A stretch of DNA of 32,566 nt, from positions 1 through 32,566 of the forward strand of contig JBBEAY010000031.1 in assembly GCA_040882605.1 (NCBI GenBank), given 5' to 3'. A model generated the notes under the pieces. The model saw only the letters and a program-made list of their open reading frames with translations. It searched no databases and was not told the DNA's origin. The position numbers were made by a program, and so were the translations under genes. Positions within the stretch are counted from its first letter, which is position 1. Every line of letters starts with the position of its first letter. Below are positions 17,601 through 27,935 of the stretch, piece after piece. This DNA is from JAOUEA01 sp040882605 (lineage in GTDB: Bacteria; Actinomycetota; UBA4738; HRBIN12).

Positions 17601-20600
17601 ATGGTGACCGCGTCGACGGTCAGAGCGCGACTGCAGCCGTACCTGCCTCGGTTGACCCTGCAATGGCTCGCCGAGGATCCGACGGCCCTGCACCGAGCGG
17701 TCGGCGGTTCGGTCGTATTCGTCGACATCTCCGGGTTCACGAAGCTGTCCGAAAAGCTTGCGAAGCTCGGGCGCATCGGCGCCGAAGAGATGGCCGACGC
17801 GATCAACACCTGCTTCGCCGACCTGTTGGACAGGGCATACGTGGAAGACGGCATGCTCCTGAAATTCGGGGGAGACGCGCTGATGCTGTTGTTCGCCGCA
17901 GATGCCCCCGAGGAGCACGCGGCGCGCGCCGCGCGTGCGGCGCATGGCATGCGCACGCTGCTGCGCACCGTGGGCAAGCTCGACACGGCCGGGGGAAAGG
18001 TGAACCTCCGCATGTCGGTGGGGGTGCACTCAGGCACGTTCGACTTCTTCCTCGTGGGCGGTTCGCACCGGGAGCTGATCGTCACCGGTCCGGCGGCGAC
18101 GCAGGTCGTGACGATGGAGGGAACGGCCGACGCAGGTGAGATCGTGATCAGCCCGGCGGTCGCCGAGAAGCTGCCACGGTCGTGCGTGGGCGAGCGGACG
18201 GGCAACGGTTTCCTCCTGCGGTCCGCACCGGTCGGCGACCCACCGTTGGCCGTCGGAGCCTTGCCCGACGTCGCCGACGACCTGCTTCGGCGCAGTGTTC
18301 CGGTCGCAACCCGGGAACACCTGTTGGCCGGCCGTGCCGAGCCTGAGCACCGACAGGCCTCGGTCGCGTTCATCCATTTCGACGGCACCGACGAGTTGCT
18401 CGAGCGGCGGGGAACGCAGTGGGTCGCCGACGAGCTCGATCGACTGGTTCGCGACACGCAGTCCGCGGTCGACGATTTCGGCATCTGCTTCCTCGCATCC
18501 GATGTCGACGCCGATGGCGGGAAGTTGATCCTCACCGCCGGAGTCCCCCGAGCCACAGGAGAGGACGAGGAACGCCTCTTGCTCGCGCTGCGCCGGATCA
18601 TCGATGGCGACCGGGCGATCCCCGTGCGGGTCGGCATCAACCGCGGCAGTGTGTTCGCGGGCGACATCGGGCCTCCGTATCGCCGCACCTACACGGTCAT
18701 GGGCGACACGGTGAACGTCGCCGCAAGGCTCATGGCCAAGGCATCGCGAGGGGAGATCTACGCGACCGAGTCGGTGCTCGAGCGCTCGTCCACACGGTTC
18801 GAGGCGACCGAGCTCGAGCCCTTCATGGTAAAAGGCAAGGCCAAACCGGTACAGGCCTGGTCACTCGGAGCTCCGGTGCGAGGTCGGCCGCGAGACTCGG
18901 TGGTGGGTTGGCCGCTCGTGGGACGCGGCGAGGAGATCGGGACCCTTCGGGCGGCGCTTCACAGCGCATGGGCGGGCAACGTGACGCTCGTCGAGATCGT
19001 GGGAGAACCGGGCATCGGCAAGTCACGGCTGCTCGGCCAGCTTCGCGAGGAAGCGGGGGGGTGTGAGACCCTGCGTGCGACTTGCGAGGCGTACACGAGC
19101 TCGACCGCATACGCCGTGTGGCGCGAGATCCTCCGTGAGCTGTTGGAGCTGGGTTGGGAGGATCCGGATCATGTCGTCGTCGACGCCATCTCGGCCGAAG
19201 TTGCCGGGAGCGCCCCCGACCTGCTGCCGTGGCTGCCATTGATCGTGCTCACCTTCGACGCGGCGATGCCGAGCACCCCCGAGGTCGACGCGCTCGCCGA
19301 GTCCAACCGGCGGGCGAAGCTGCACGAGGTCATGGCAGCGCTGCTGCCGAGGCTGCTTGTGGGGCAGACATTGGTGGAGATCGAGGACGCCCATCACATG
19401 GATGAAGCATCGGCCGAACTGCTGTCCTACCTCGTTGAGCGAGTGCACGACCGGCCGTGGCTGATCGCCGTTTCCCGCCGGGCATCCTTAGACGGATACC
19501 GAGCGCCCGACGACGACCTTCGCACCGTGCATCTCGAGATCGAGCCGCTGAGTGAGCCGGCGGCGATCGTGCTGGCCCAGGCCGCGACGGTCGATACCCC
19601 CTTGCTGCCGCACGACCTGCACATCGTCGTCGAGCGCTCGGGCGGGAACCCCCAGTTCCTGCTCGACCTGGTCGCGGCGAAGGCGACCGGTTCGGCGCTC
19701 CCCGACTCGGTAGAGTCCGCCGCCACCGCTCGGATCGACCAACTTTCGATCCCGGATCGCTCGATCGTTCGTCGGGCGTCCATCCTCGGACTGAGCTTTC
19801 ACCCCCGCTTCCTCGACGACGTGCTCGAACCCGACACGCCGAGACCTGACGATCGGACCTGGGCGCGCCTCGGGGAGTTCTTCGAGCAAGGAGGCGACGG
19901 GTACCAGCGCTTCCGACGCGCGGTGGTCAGGGAAGCCGCCTACGACGGGCTTCCGTTCCGCACGCGCAGGGCGCTGCACCAGGTGGTCGGCGAACGCCTC
20001 GAGCGCGAGGTCGAAGACACCGACGAGGCCGCGGGCCTGCTCTCGCTGCACTTCACGCTCGCAGCCAGCTACGCGAAGGCCTGGCCCTACGCTCGGACGG
20101 CCGCGCAGCGTGCGCAGGAGCGCTTCGCAAACGAGGAGGCCGCGCAGCTCTACCAACGGGCGATCGACGCCGGTCGGCGGTTGTCGGACGTGGATCCGGC
20201 GGATCTCGCGCAGGTGTACGCCTCCATGAGCGTGGTGCTCCTGAAGGCCGGTCAGATCCGCAAGGCCGCCTCTGCCAACACTGCTGCACGCCGGCTCGCC
20301 GCGAGCGAACCGCTGAAGCTCGCACACCTGCTGTTCGAGCGCTCGCGCATCGAGGAGCGACTGGGCAGGTACTCGCAGTCCCTGGGCTGGGCAACCAAGG
20401 CTCGACACATCCTTCAGGACCTCGACGGCCACGATGCCGCGACCGAGCTGGCGCAGCTCACGACGTGGCACGCGATGCTGCTGCAGGCCGGAGGGCGGTC
20501 GCGGGTGGCGATCAAGTGGGCGGAGCGCGCGATCGAGCAGGCGGAGTCGATCGAGGACCGCAAGGCGCTGGGGCTCGCGTACAGCGTGCTCGACTGGGCG

Positions 20601-21446
20601 AAGTCCACCCTGGGGGAGTCGACCGGCGGCATCTATTGGCGCCGGGCACTCGAGATCGCCGAGGAGACCGCGGATCTCGAACGCCAGGCCCACGTGCTCA
20701 ACAGCTTGGGCTACTCCGCGTTCTACGAAGGCCGGTGGGACGAGGCGATGGACTTCTACGAGCGCGCGAGGGCGTTCTTCGGCAAGATCGGCGACCCCGT
20801 CACGTCGGAGGCTGTCGCTGGCAACGTGGCGGAGATCCTGGTCGAGCGCGGCCGTTACGACGATGCTGAGGTGATCCTGCGGGACTCCTTGAGGGTGTGG
20901 AGAGCGTCGGAGTACCGATACTTCCTCGCCGGTTGCTTGAGCGACCTCGGCCGCGTCGCCGCCCGTACCCACCGGTTCGAGGAGGCGCTCGCGATGCTCG
21001 ACGAGGCCCTCACGCTCTTCTCTGACGTCGGCGCCGAGGAAGAGATCGTCGACGTGGTGGCGAGGACGGCGGAGTGCCGACTCTTGATGGGCGAGAGCGA
21101 CAGGGCGCTGACGCTCGCCGTCGAGGCCAGTGACAAGATGCACGGCACCGAGGCGGCCGCCATGGCGACGCCCAGGCTCGACCGCATCCGCGGATACGCG
21201 CTCCTGCAGATGGGCCGAGCGCCCGAGGCCGGTGAGGCGTTCGCTCGGAGCCTCGAGGCCGCTCGCGCCCAGGGGGTGGAGCACGAGGTCGCGATGACGC
21301 TTCATGCGACGATCCGACTGGCCGAAACCCAGGGCGAGATAGCGCCGCCCGCAGCGGTGGAGGAACGCGACGAGATCCTGAGCCGGCTTGGGATCCCAGC
21401 ACTGGTCGAGGCGCCCACGAAGGGCGCCTCGACCGAGCGAACCTAG
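17601..21446 (+). CDS. Dual-cyclase, ATPase and TPR regulator (sAC-like)
   Basis: This 1281-residue protein is built like soluble adenylate cyclase. Cyclase domain 1 (about 35-190) keeps both metal aspartates, in VDISGFT (D42) and FGGDALM (D92), but lacks the Asn/Arg pair. Cyclase domain 2 (about 250-415) has weak metal sites but keeps GDTVNVAARL (N372, R376). The two halves could therefore make one composite active site, as in mammalian adenylyl cyclases. A STAND/AAA-type ATPase follows with P-loop GEPGIGKS (about 468-475), then TPR-like helices to the C-terminus (about 830-1260). No membrane segment is present. The ligand and nucleotide product are unknown. The start is the first ATG; GTG at 17604 is an alternative. 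Confidence 0.85.
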   Translation: MVTASTVRARLQPYLPRLTLQWLAEDPTALHRAVGGSVVFVDISGFTKLSEKLAKLGRIGAEEMADAINTCFADLLDRAYVEDGMLLKFGGDALMLLFAADAPEEHAARAARAAHGMRTLLRTVGKLDTAGGKVNLRMSVGVHSGTFDFFLVGGSHRELIVTGPAATQVVTMEGTADAGEIVISPAVAEKLPRSCVGERTGNGFLLRSAPVGDPPLAVGALPDVADDLLRRSVPVATREHLLAGRAEPEHRQASVAFIHFDGTDELLERRGTQWVADELDRLVRDTQSAVDDFGICFLASDVDADGGKLILTAGVPRATGEDEERLLLALRRIIDGDRAIPVRVGINRGSVFAGDIGPPYRRTYTVMGDTVNVAARLMAKASRGEIYATESVLERSSTRFEATELEPFMVKGKAKPVQAWSLGAPVRGRPRDSVVGWPLVGRGEEIGTLRAALHSAWAGNVTLVEIVGEPGIGKSRLLGQLREEAGGCETLRATCEAYTSSTAYAVWREILRELLELGWEDPDHVVVDAISAEVAGSAPDLLPWLPLIVLTFDAAMPSTPEVDALAESNRRAKLHEVMAALLPRLLVGQTLVEIEDAHHMDEASAELLSYLVERVHDRPWLIAVSRRASLDGYRAPDDDLRTVHLEIEPLSEPAAIVLAQAATVDTPLLPHDLHIVVERSGGNPQFLLDLVAAKATGSALPDSVESAATARIDQLSIPDRSIVRRASILGLSFHPRFLDDVLEPDTPRPDDRTWARLGEFFEQGGDGYQRFRRAVVREAAYDGLPFRTRRALHQVVGERLEREVEDTDEAAGLLSLHFTLAASYAKAWPYARTAAQRAQERFANEEAAQLYQRAIDAGRRLSDVDPADLAQVYASMSVVLLKAGQIRKAASANTAARRLAASEPLKLAHLLFERSRIEERLGRYSQSLGWATKARHILQDLDGHDAATELAQLTTWHAMLLQAGGRSRVAIKWAERAIEQAESIEDRKALGLAYSVLDWAKSTLGESTGGIYWRRALEIAEETADLERQAHVLNSLGYSAFYEGRWDEAMDFYERARAFFGKIGDPVTSEAVAGNVAEILVERGRYDDAEVILRDSLRVWRASEYRYFLAGCLSDLGRVAARTHRFEEALAMLDEALTLFSDVGAEEEIVDVVARTAECRLLMGESDRALTLAVEASDKMHGTEAAAMATPRLDRIRGYALLQMGRAPEAGEAFARSLEAARAQGVEHEVAMTLHATIRLAETQGEIAPPAAVEERDEILSRLGIPALVEAPTKGASTERT
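21406..21432. terminator. Terminator hairpin overlapping a coding end
   Basis: A perfect 11-bp stem TCGAGGCGCCC / GGGCGCCTCGA with loop ACGAA lies within the last codons of the cyclase gene, whose stop is at 21444-21446. The convergent gene ends at 21453, so this hairpin can serve both. Confidence 0.65.
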
Positions 21447-21452
21447 ACCTCG

Positions 21453-22688
21453 CTATCCGCGGGTGATCCGGGCGTCGCCTTCCAGCAGCACGGTCTCGTA
21501 TACCTGCATCTGCCCGCCACCGACGAGCTCGGCGTTCTGGGAGACCAGGCACCAGAAGTGGTCGCCCGCGGGCATCACGGGTGCGGCCGAGGTGCCGTCG
21601 CACCACAACAGCGACTCGCCGCTGGGGTTGGGCGGGAAGACCGTGGAGGCCGGGATCGGGTTCTGAGCCGCCTCCGGGTTCCAGGGGGTGACCTCCACCT
21701 TGAATGAGGCGTTCGGGTCCTGGGTCGGATCCTTCAGGAAGTCGACCAGGTTCCCGTCCCGCGTCAGCTCGTAGTTGATCGGGACGCACTCGGAGCCGTC
21801 GGGGTTGCTCGTCGGGTCGCCAGGCGCCGACAGCCTGGTCACGGTGACCGCCGCACCCTCGAACGCGACGTTGCTGCCGGCGCCACAGGAGAGCACGCCC
21901 TCTCCGAGGCCAACGACATGGAACACCGAGTCCTTGGTGGACAACGACGCGCCGAGGCCGGAGGGAAAGGCGGGCGTGCCATCGGCGCCGGCTTCCAACG
22001 TGACCGCCGCTCCCGAGCCACCGGTCGCGAACAGCCGCATCTCATCGAAGAGGACGGCACCTGTGGCCGGCACGCGGACGCGGTTGTTGTCTCCGTCGGC
22101 GGAGTCAGGTCCGCAGTCCGAGTTGGCACAGCTCACGACCAGGCCGTCAACCCGGACGCCCTCGCGGTAGAGATCGATGTTGATCGTCGCGTTGAACTTC
22201 CACTCGATGTCGAGCTCCATGTAGTCGATGTACTTGCCCCCGAACGCCTGGCTCGGGCCGTTCTGAAGCTCCAACTTGAGCAGCTCGTTCGGGGCGTTGA
22301 CCTGCGTGCACTTCCCGGTGCCCTCCGCCGTATTGACGCCGAGGCCGTACTTCGCGGAACCGCTCGTGGAGTATCCGACGGCACTAGTCCCCGGTGTTGG
22401 GGAGAGGCCGACCAGGTTGAAGCCGGAAGCCGGCGACACCGGTGTGTACCTGCAGCTGCTGGCCTTGAACGTCTGGCTGGCGTTCAGGGAGTTGTCGGGG
22501 TTGAAGTACCTGAAGCTGTTCCCCGCGGGGTCCATCTGCAGCCTGATGTATCCCGCGTCTTGGGGTTCCAACGCGAGGGGTGTCTGACCGGTCGCGAACT
22601 GGATCGGGATCACCGCGAGCATGCCGAGCGCGGCAAGCGTGGCGATCAGCTTGACCTTACGAGAACTGTTCTTCCAGCGTCGAGGCAT
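21453..22688 (-). CDS. Exported protein of unknown function
   Basis: From ATG 22688, with AGGAGG about 8 nt upstream, this encodes 411 residues. The N-terminus is basic with a hydrophobic signal segment (KLIATLAALGMLAVIPIQF, cleavage near TGQTP). The mature part is rich in Gly, Ser, Asp and beta-type sequence with scattered cysteine pairs (SCANSDCGPDS, LLWCDGTS, HFWCLVS). No catalytic motif or family is recognised. It looks like a secreted, disulfide-stabilised beta-rich protein. A longer frame upstream to 23219 is rejected because it overlaps the rhodanese and lacks a signal. It is driven by a good promoter at 22725-22753. Confidence 0.7.
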   Translation of the reverse strand: MPRRWKNSSRKVKLIATLAALGMLAVIPIQFATGQTPLALEPQDAGYIRLQMDPAGNSFRYFNPDNSLNASQTFKASSCRYTPVSPASGFNLVGLSPTPGTSAVGYSTSGSAKYGLGVNTAEGTGKCTQVNAPNELLKLELQNGPSQAFGGKYIDYMELDIEWKFNATINIDLYREGVRVDGLVVSCANSDCGPDSADGDNNRVRVPATGAVLFDEMRLFATGGSGAAVTLEAGADGTPAFPSGLGASLSTKDSVFHVVGLGEGVLSCGAGSNVAFEGAAVTVTRLSAPGDPTSNPDGSECVPINYELTRDGNLVDFLKDPTQDPNASFKVEVTPWNPEAAQNPIPASTVFPPNPSGESLLWCDGTSAAPVMPAGDHFWCLVSQNAELVGGGQMQVYETVLLEGDARITRG

Positions 22689-22724
22689 GCAGGTTCCTCC
22701 TGGCATCGGGGGGTAAGCGTACAG

Positions 22725-22753
22725 AACGTAGACCCAATGTCGTCCCCAGTCAA
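22725..22753 (-). promoter_or_regulatory. Promoter of the 411-residue exported protein
   Basis: On the minus strand, TTGACT (22748-22753), a 17-bp spacer and TACGTT (22725-22730) form a standard primary-sigma promoter. The start point would be near 22718, giving a leader of about 30 nt that includes AGGAGG. Confidence 0.75.
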
Positions 22754-22789
22754 TCGAGAGCTGAGGCGTATGACCTAGGCCGGTTGGCA

Positions 22790-22795
22790 TATCCT
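22790..22795 (+). promoter_or_regulatory. -10 box of a leaderless rhodanese gene
   Basis: TATCCT ends 6 nt before the GTG at 22802, the spacing expected if transcription starts on the start codon. No Shine-Dalgarno sequence is present, which supports GTG 22802 over the in-frame TTG at 22784. Confidence 0.5.
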
Positions 22796-22801
22796 TCGGC
22801 C

Positions 22802-23674
22802 GTGGAGCTGCCCGGAATGCTCGTCGATCCGCGATGGCTGCTTCGCCTCTCGTTACACGATGTCGGCGATCTCGTGCTCGCCGATGTTCGATGGGTGCGT
22901 GGTGGCACGGCGCGCGAGGAGTACGAGCGCCGACACCTGCCCGGAGCGGTGTGTGTCGACGCCGAGTCCGACCTCGCGGCGCCGGCGTTCCACGGGCCCG
23001 GCCGGCATCCGCTGCCGAAACCGCAACCGTTCGCGGCGGCGATGTCGCGCCTCGGCATCGGCGACGATTCCGTCGTGATCGCCTACGACGACGCGGGCGG
23101 CTCGGTCGCCGCCCGACTGTGGTGGATGCTCCGCGTGCTCGACCGGAAGGTCGCGCTGCTCGACCTGCCGTCGCTAGACGCCTGGACCAGGGCGGGCGGT
23201 GCCCTCGAGACGGGGTCACCGCGCGGAGCTCCCCCGGCCTCGTTCACCGCGGCTGAGTGGCCTGCCGGGCGCGTCGTCGACGCCGACACCGTGCGACGCA
23301 CGTTGCGCGAAGGTTCCGCCGTCGTGCTCGATGCCAGAGCTGGGGAGCGCTACCGCGGCGAGACGGAGCCGATCGACCCGGTCGCGGGACACGTGCCGGG
23401 TGCGGTGAGCGCCGAGTGGGCGGGCAACCGTGACGGCGACGGCCGTTTCCTCGACCCCGGCGCGCTGCGGCGCCGCTACGAGGCACTCGGCGCCCGCGAC
23501 AACGGCCGAGCGATCGCCTCGTGCGGCTCGGGCATCACTGCATCGTTCGCCCTGTTCGCGATGGAACGCGCCGGACTCGGGCTGGGCCGCCTCTACGAAG
23601 GCTCGTGGTCAGACTGGGTATCAGACGCATCCCGGCCGGTCGCCACGGGCGAGCAGCCGGGGGAACCTTCATGA
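22802..23674 (+). CDS. sseA: Two-domain rhodanese sulfurtransferase
   Basis: This encodes 290 residues with two rhodanese domains. The first (about 1-135) is inactive-type: DVRW..., RRHLPGAVCVDAESDL, DDSVVIAYDDAGG, without a catalytic cysteine. The second (about 155-280) has LDARAGERYRGETEPIDPVAGHIPGA-type sequence and the active loop SCGSGITA. The CGSGxTA loop resembles 3-mercaptopyruvate sulfurtransferases more than thiosulfate-type enzymes. It would transfer sulfur to cyanide or thiol acceptors in the cytoplasm. It converges on fumC with a 20-nt gap. Confidence 0.9.
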   Translation: MELPGMLVDPRWLLRLSLHDVGDLVLADVRWVRGGTAREEYERRHLPGAVCVDAESDLAAPAFHGPGRHPLPKPQPFAAAMSRLGIGDDSVVIAYDDAGGSVAARLWWMLRVLDRKVALLDLPSLDAWTRAGGALETGSPRGAPPASFTAAEWPAGRVVDADTVRRTLREGSAVVLDARAGERYRGETEPIDPVAGHVPGAVSAEWAGNRDGDGRFLDPGALRRRYEALGARDNGRAIASCGSGITASFALFAMERAGLGLGRLYEGSWSDWVSDASRPVATGEQPGEPS

Positions 23675-23694
23675 GCGAGGTCCCAGAGCCGGCG

Positions 23695-25086
<1,392 letters not shown>

Positions 25087-25193
25087 CGTCGTGTGAACCT
25101 TCCTGGAGCGGGACGTCACCATCCTCCCAAACGCCGGTCGAGCCCGCCCGTTGCTAGGCCGTTGGACCGAGGAGGTTCGCCGACCGATGGCGG

Positions 25194-25222
25194 TTCCCTG
25201 GTCGTGACCGGCTGCCTAGGCT
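25194..25222 (+). promoter_or_regulatory. Candidate promoter of the secreted propeller gene
   Basis: TTCCCT (25194-25199), a 17-bp spacer and TAGGCT (25217-25222) lie in the 198-nt gap between the divergent fumC and propeller genes. Transcription would start near 25229, leaving a leader with AAGGAG before ATG 25285. Confidence 0.5.
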
Positions 25223-25284
25223 GGGGGACGACTCAGCTCCCCCCCGTCCACGCTGCAAGACGCACCGCAAGGAGTATCCCCCCG

Positions 25285-26640
25285 ATGCCGTTCACCCTCG
25301 CCCGTCTGGTCACCTCTGCCACGGTCGCTGTTGCGTCCGTGGCGTTCGTCCCATCGCCTGCGTCCGCCATGACTTCAGATCCCGACACCTCCACGTGGAT
25401 GGCGAACGGCAAGATCCATGCCTCGGTGCAGTACGGCGACCTGATGTTCATCGGGGGCACGTTCCAGAAGCTCCGAGAAGTGATGCCGCCCGGCGTGGCG
25501 AGCGGTCCGCAGGTCTCCGGTTTGACCGGGCTGGCAGCTATCGACATGAACACGGGAGCCGGCATCGCGAGCTTCAAGCCGCAGCTTGCCGCGACCGGCA
25601 CACAGGCGCTCGACGTGCAAACCCTCGCGATCGTGGGGGACACCCTGTACATGGGCGGACAGTTCAGCAGCGTCAACGGCCAGCCTCGGCTGAACCTCGC
25701 AGCGATCGATCTCGATCCGAGCACGCTTACGGGCACGGTCGACCCAAGCTTCGACACGGTCGTCGGTCACCCCGGTGGCAACCTCTCGGCCTTCGAGGTC
25801 CTGAAGATCCTTCCCGGGCCCGACGCCCTCTACATCAGCGGCGCGTTCGGAACGGTCGACGGCAAGGGAAGGAGCAAGGTCGCCAAGCTCAGCTATTCCG
25901 GGGTGGTCGACGCCACGTTCAAGCCGGGCACGACGAGTGGGGCTGTGCGCGACCTCGAGTGGTCGGCCGACGGCCAGACGATCTTCGCGGGCGGCAACTT
26001 CTGGACCCTGAGCGGCGCGTCTCGCCTGGCGGTCGGCCGCCTCGACGCGACGACCGGCGCCGCGACAGCCTGGGCCGTGCCGGGCGGCCAGATCCCGTCG
26101 AGCGGTGGAAAGCAGATCTGCTGGGACATCGTCGCGACGGCGACGCGGTTGTTCGCGGGCTGCGGCAAGGGACCGAACTTCGTCGGGGCGTTCCGGACCG
26201 ACACCGGCGACGTCGGCAGCCGGACCTGGCAGTACGGCACCGGCGGCAACGTGCAGGCGATCGCCCTGCTCGGCGATGGCGAGTCGATCGCGATCGGCGG
26301 GCACTTCGGCATCAACAGCCACTCGACCTACAACGGCCTCATGCGGGTGTGCAGCAACTCGAGGTACCTACGCGCCCTGGGCATCTTGAGGAACATCAAC
26401 CAGACGAGCACGTCGTCGGTCGTTACGAGCGGCGCCACGAGCTCGACGACTGCCTACCTCGACTGCAGCTTCACGCCGAACTTCGAAGGCCAGGATCCCG
26501 ACGGCCCGAACTTCATGGGCACGAATCCGTTCGGTGGTGTCTGGGAGATCCAGGTGAGCGGGCAGCACATCTGGGCGCTTGGTGAGTTCAAGTACGTGAA
26601 CGCCGCCGCGAGGCGCGCGATCGCACGCTTCGCCCTGTAA
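25285..26640 (+). CDS. Secreted beta-propeller (delta-60-like repeats)
   Basis: This encodes 451 residues from ATG 25285, with AAGGAG upstream. A signal peptide runs to about residue 30 (VAVASVAFVPSPASAMTS). The mature part has repeats of the type MFIGGTFQKL, LYMGGQFSSVNGQPRLNLAAID, LYISGAFGTVDGKGRSKVAKL, IFAGGNFWTLSGASRLAVGRL, and ALGEFKYVNAAARRAIARF, matching delta-60/DUF5122-type blades. Such proteins are extracellular and of unknown role. Only two or three cysteines are present. The long frame extending upstream to 23965 is an antisense shadow of fumC and is not part of the gene. Confidence 0.85.
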   Translation: MPFTLARLVTSATVAVASVAFVPSPASAMTSDPDTSTWMANGKIHASVQYGDLMFIGGTFQKLREVMPPGVASGPQVSGLTGLAAIDMNTGAGIASFKPQLAATGTQALDVQTLAIVGDTLYMGGQFSSVNGQPRLNLAAIDLDPSTLTGTVDPSFDTVVGHPGGNLSAFEVLKILPGPDALYISGAFGTVDGKGRSKVAKLSYSGVVDATFKPGTTSGAVRDLEWSADGQTIFAGGNFWTLSGASRLAVGRLDATTGAATAWAVPGGQIPSSGGKQICWDIVATATRLFAGCGKGPNFVGAFRTDTGDVGSRTWQYGTGGNVQAIALLGDGESIAIGGHFGINSHSTYNGLMRVCSNSRYLRALGILRNINQTSTSSVVTSGATSSTTAYLDCSFTPNFEGQDPDGPNFMGTNPFGGVWEIQVSGQHIWALGEFKYVNAAARRAIARFAL

Positions 26641-26694
26641 CACCCGATCTCGCTCTGCGCGTGGCCGGTAAGTGGTCGTACCCTGTTCGGGCTC

Positions 26695-26771
26695 GGGGCG
26701 GTAGCTCAGTCGGTTAGAGCAGGGGACTCATAATCCCTCGGTCGCAGGTTCGAGTCCTGCCCGCCCCACCA
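26695..26771 (+). tRNA. tRNA with anticodon CAT (Ile2 or elongator Met)
   Basis: This is an intact 77-nt tRNA: acceptor GGGGCGG / CCGCCCC, discriminator A and encoded CCA; D-arm GCTCAGTCGGTTAGAGC; anticodon arm GGGGA-CTCATAA-TCCCT; T-arm GCAGG-TTCGAGT-CCTGC. The anticodon arm closely resembles that of the lysidine-modified tRNA-Ile2 (E. coli form GGCGA-CTCATAA-TCGCT), but elongator Met cannot be excluded by eye. A TACCCT box (26679-26684) stands 10 nt upstream. The integrase gene ends 13 nt after the CCA, so this tRNA is the attachment site of the second element. Confidence 0.93.
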
Positions 26772-26784
26772 CTAGAACCGCAGG

Positions 26785-27924
26785 TCACAGGCCTGCCCCG
26801 ATCTCGATGACGGCCGCGCTGTGGTCGAGAATCCGCCCAGAATCCGCGGGAGCGCCGAGACGCAGGGTTTCGAGAGCGTCGCCGAGGGTGTCCAGTTCGT
26901 CCGGAAACAGATGACCGTAGCGGTCCAAAGTGAGGGTCGCCGATCGATGACCGAGCTGCTGCTGTACCGACTTGACGTTGGCGCCGGCGAGGATCGAGAG
27001 AGACGCAGCGGTGTGGCGCAGGTCATGGATTCGCAGAGGCGGAGGTGTCAGGCCGATCGCCAGAGCTGCTGGGTCGAAGGTACGGCGCTTCCAGTTGGTT
27101 CCCCGGATCATCGAGCCGCTGACATCAGCGAAGAGGGGCGCAGTCTCTCCGCCGCTCTCAGCCATGAGCGCAGCCAGCTCCTCCCCTAAGAAGGCGGGGA
27201 TTGCGACCGTCCGGGCTGCGTGGGTCTTGGGCGATCCCATCTCGAGCCGTCCACGGACCTCCGTCGCCGACCGTGTGATGCGTAGCCGGCGACGAAGCAG
27301 ATCGGTGTCGCGCGCCTCGAGAGCCACCGCTTCACCGAATCGAAGACCCACCCACCCGAGCGTCAGGACAAGGACGCGATCGCGCCGAGTAGGCATCGCT
27401 TCAGCGAGGCTCTGAAGATCGACGGCGTTGAGGACGCGCTGTTCGGTCATCGGCAGGCGCGGTTGGGTCACGCCAAGGGCGGGGTTCACCGCCATCCGGC
27501 GATCTCGAACCGCGAGCTCCAGGACCTGGCGCAGGACGCCCAGCGACTTCCGCGTCACGGACGCAGACCTGTGTGCGGACATCTCCGCCACCCATGTGCC
27601 GGTGTCGGACATGGTCAGGCTGCCGACCTCGCGCTCAGACCATCGAGGCAGGACGTGGGTGTCGAGCAAGGATCGGTAGTTGGCGCGCGTCGAAGGCTTC
27701 AAAGGCAACGTCGTGTCGAACCATATCTCGGCAAGCTCACCGACAGTCGCACGACCAGCTCGAGGGTCTGAGTAGTCGCCGCGCACTTTCGAGGCCGTCA
27801 CCGAGTCGAGCCAGCGCAATGCGTCTCTCTTGGTCTTGAAGTTCCGGGCGTGTTCTCTTCGATCGGCGTCGCGGTACCGCGCCTGCCATCCGCGGCCGCC
27901 ACTGAGTCGTTGTACGTGTGCCAT
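26785..27924 (-). CDS. int: Tyrosine recombinase (integrase)
   Basis: This 379-residue tyrosine recombinase has an N-terminal arm-binding region (QARYRDADRREHARNFKTKRDA), a SAM-like core-binding domain (about 60-145), and a catalytic domain with all active residues: R195 (GLRFGEA), K233 (SPKTHAART), H300 and R303 (HDLRHT), H326 (LGHRS) and nucleophile Y336 (DRYGH). It should catalyse integration and excision at the adjacent tRNA. It runs toward the tRNA, with the next minus-strand gene 11 nt upstream, so the two are probably co-transcribed. Confidence 0.96.
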   Translation of the reverse strand: MAHVQRLSGGRGWQARYRDADRREHARNFKTKRDALRWLDSVTASKVRGDYSDPRAGRATVGELAEIWFDTTLPLKPSTRANYRSLLDTHVLPRWSEREVGSLTMSDTGTWVAEMSAHRSASVTRKSLGVLRQVLELAVRDRRMAVNPALGVTQPRLPMTEQRVLNAVDLQSLAEAMPTRRDRVLVLTLGWVGLRFGEAVALEARDTDLLRRRLRITRSATEVRGRLEMGSPKTHAARTVAIPAFLGEELAALMAESGGETAPLFADVSGSMIRGTNWKRRTFDPAALAIGLTPPPLRIHDLRHTAASLSILAGANVKSVQQQLGHRSATLTLDRYGHLFPDELDTLGDALETLRLGAPADSGRILDHSAAVIEIGAGL

Positions 27925-27935
27925 GAGAGACCCCC

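Noticed and set aside
19488..21305. A 605-codon minus-strand frame
   Set aside because: It is the shadow of the cyclase/TPR gene, with Arg/Leu-rich low-complexity sequence.
22689..23219. N-terminal extension of the 411-residue exported protein
   Set aside because: It is Arg-rich, overlaps the rhodanese, and would bury the signal peptide; promoter and Shine-Dalgarno support 22688.
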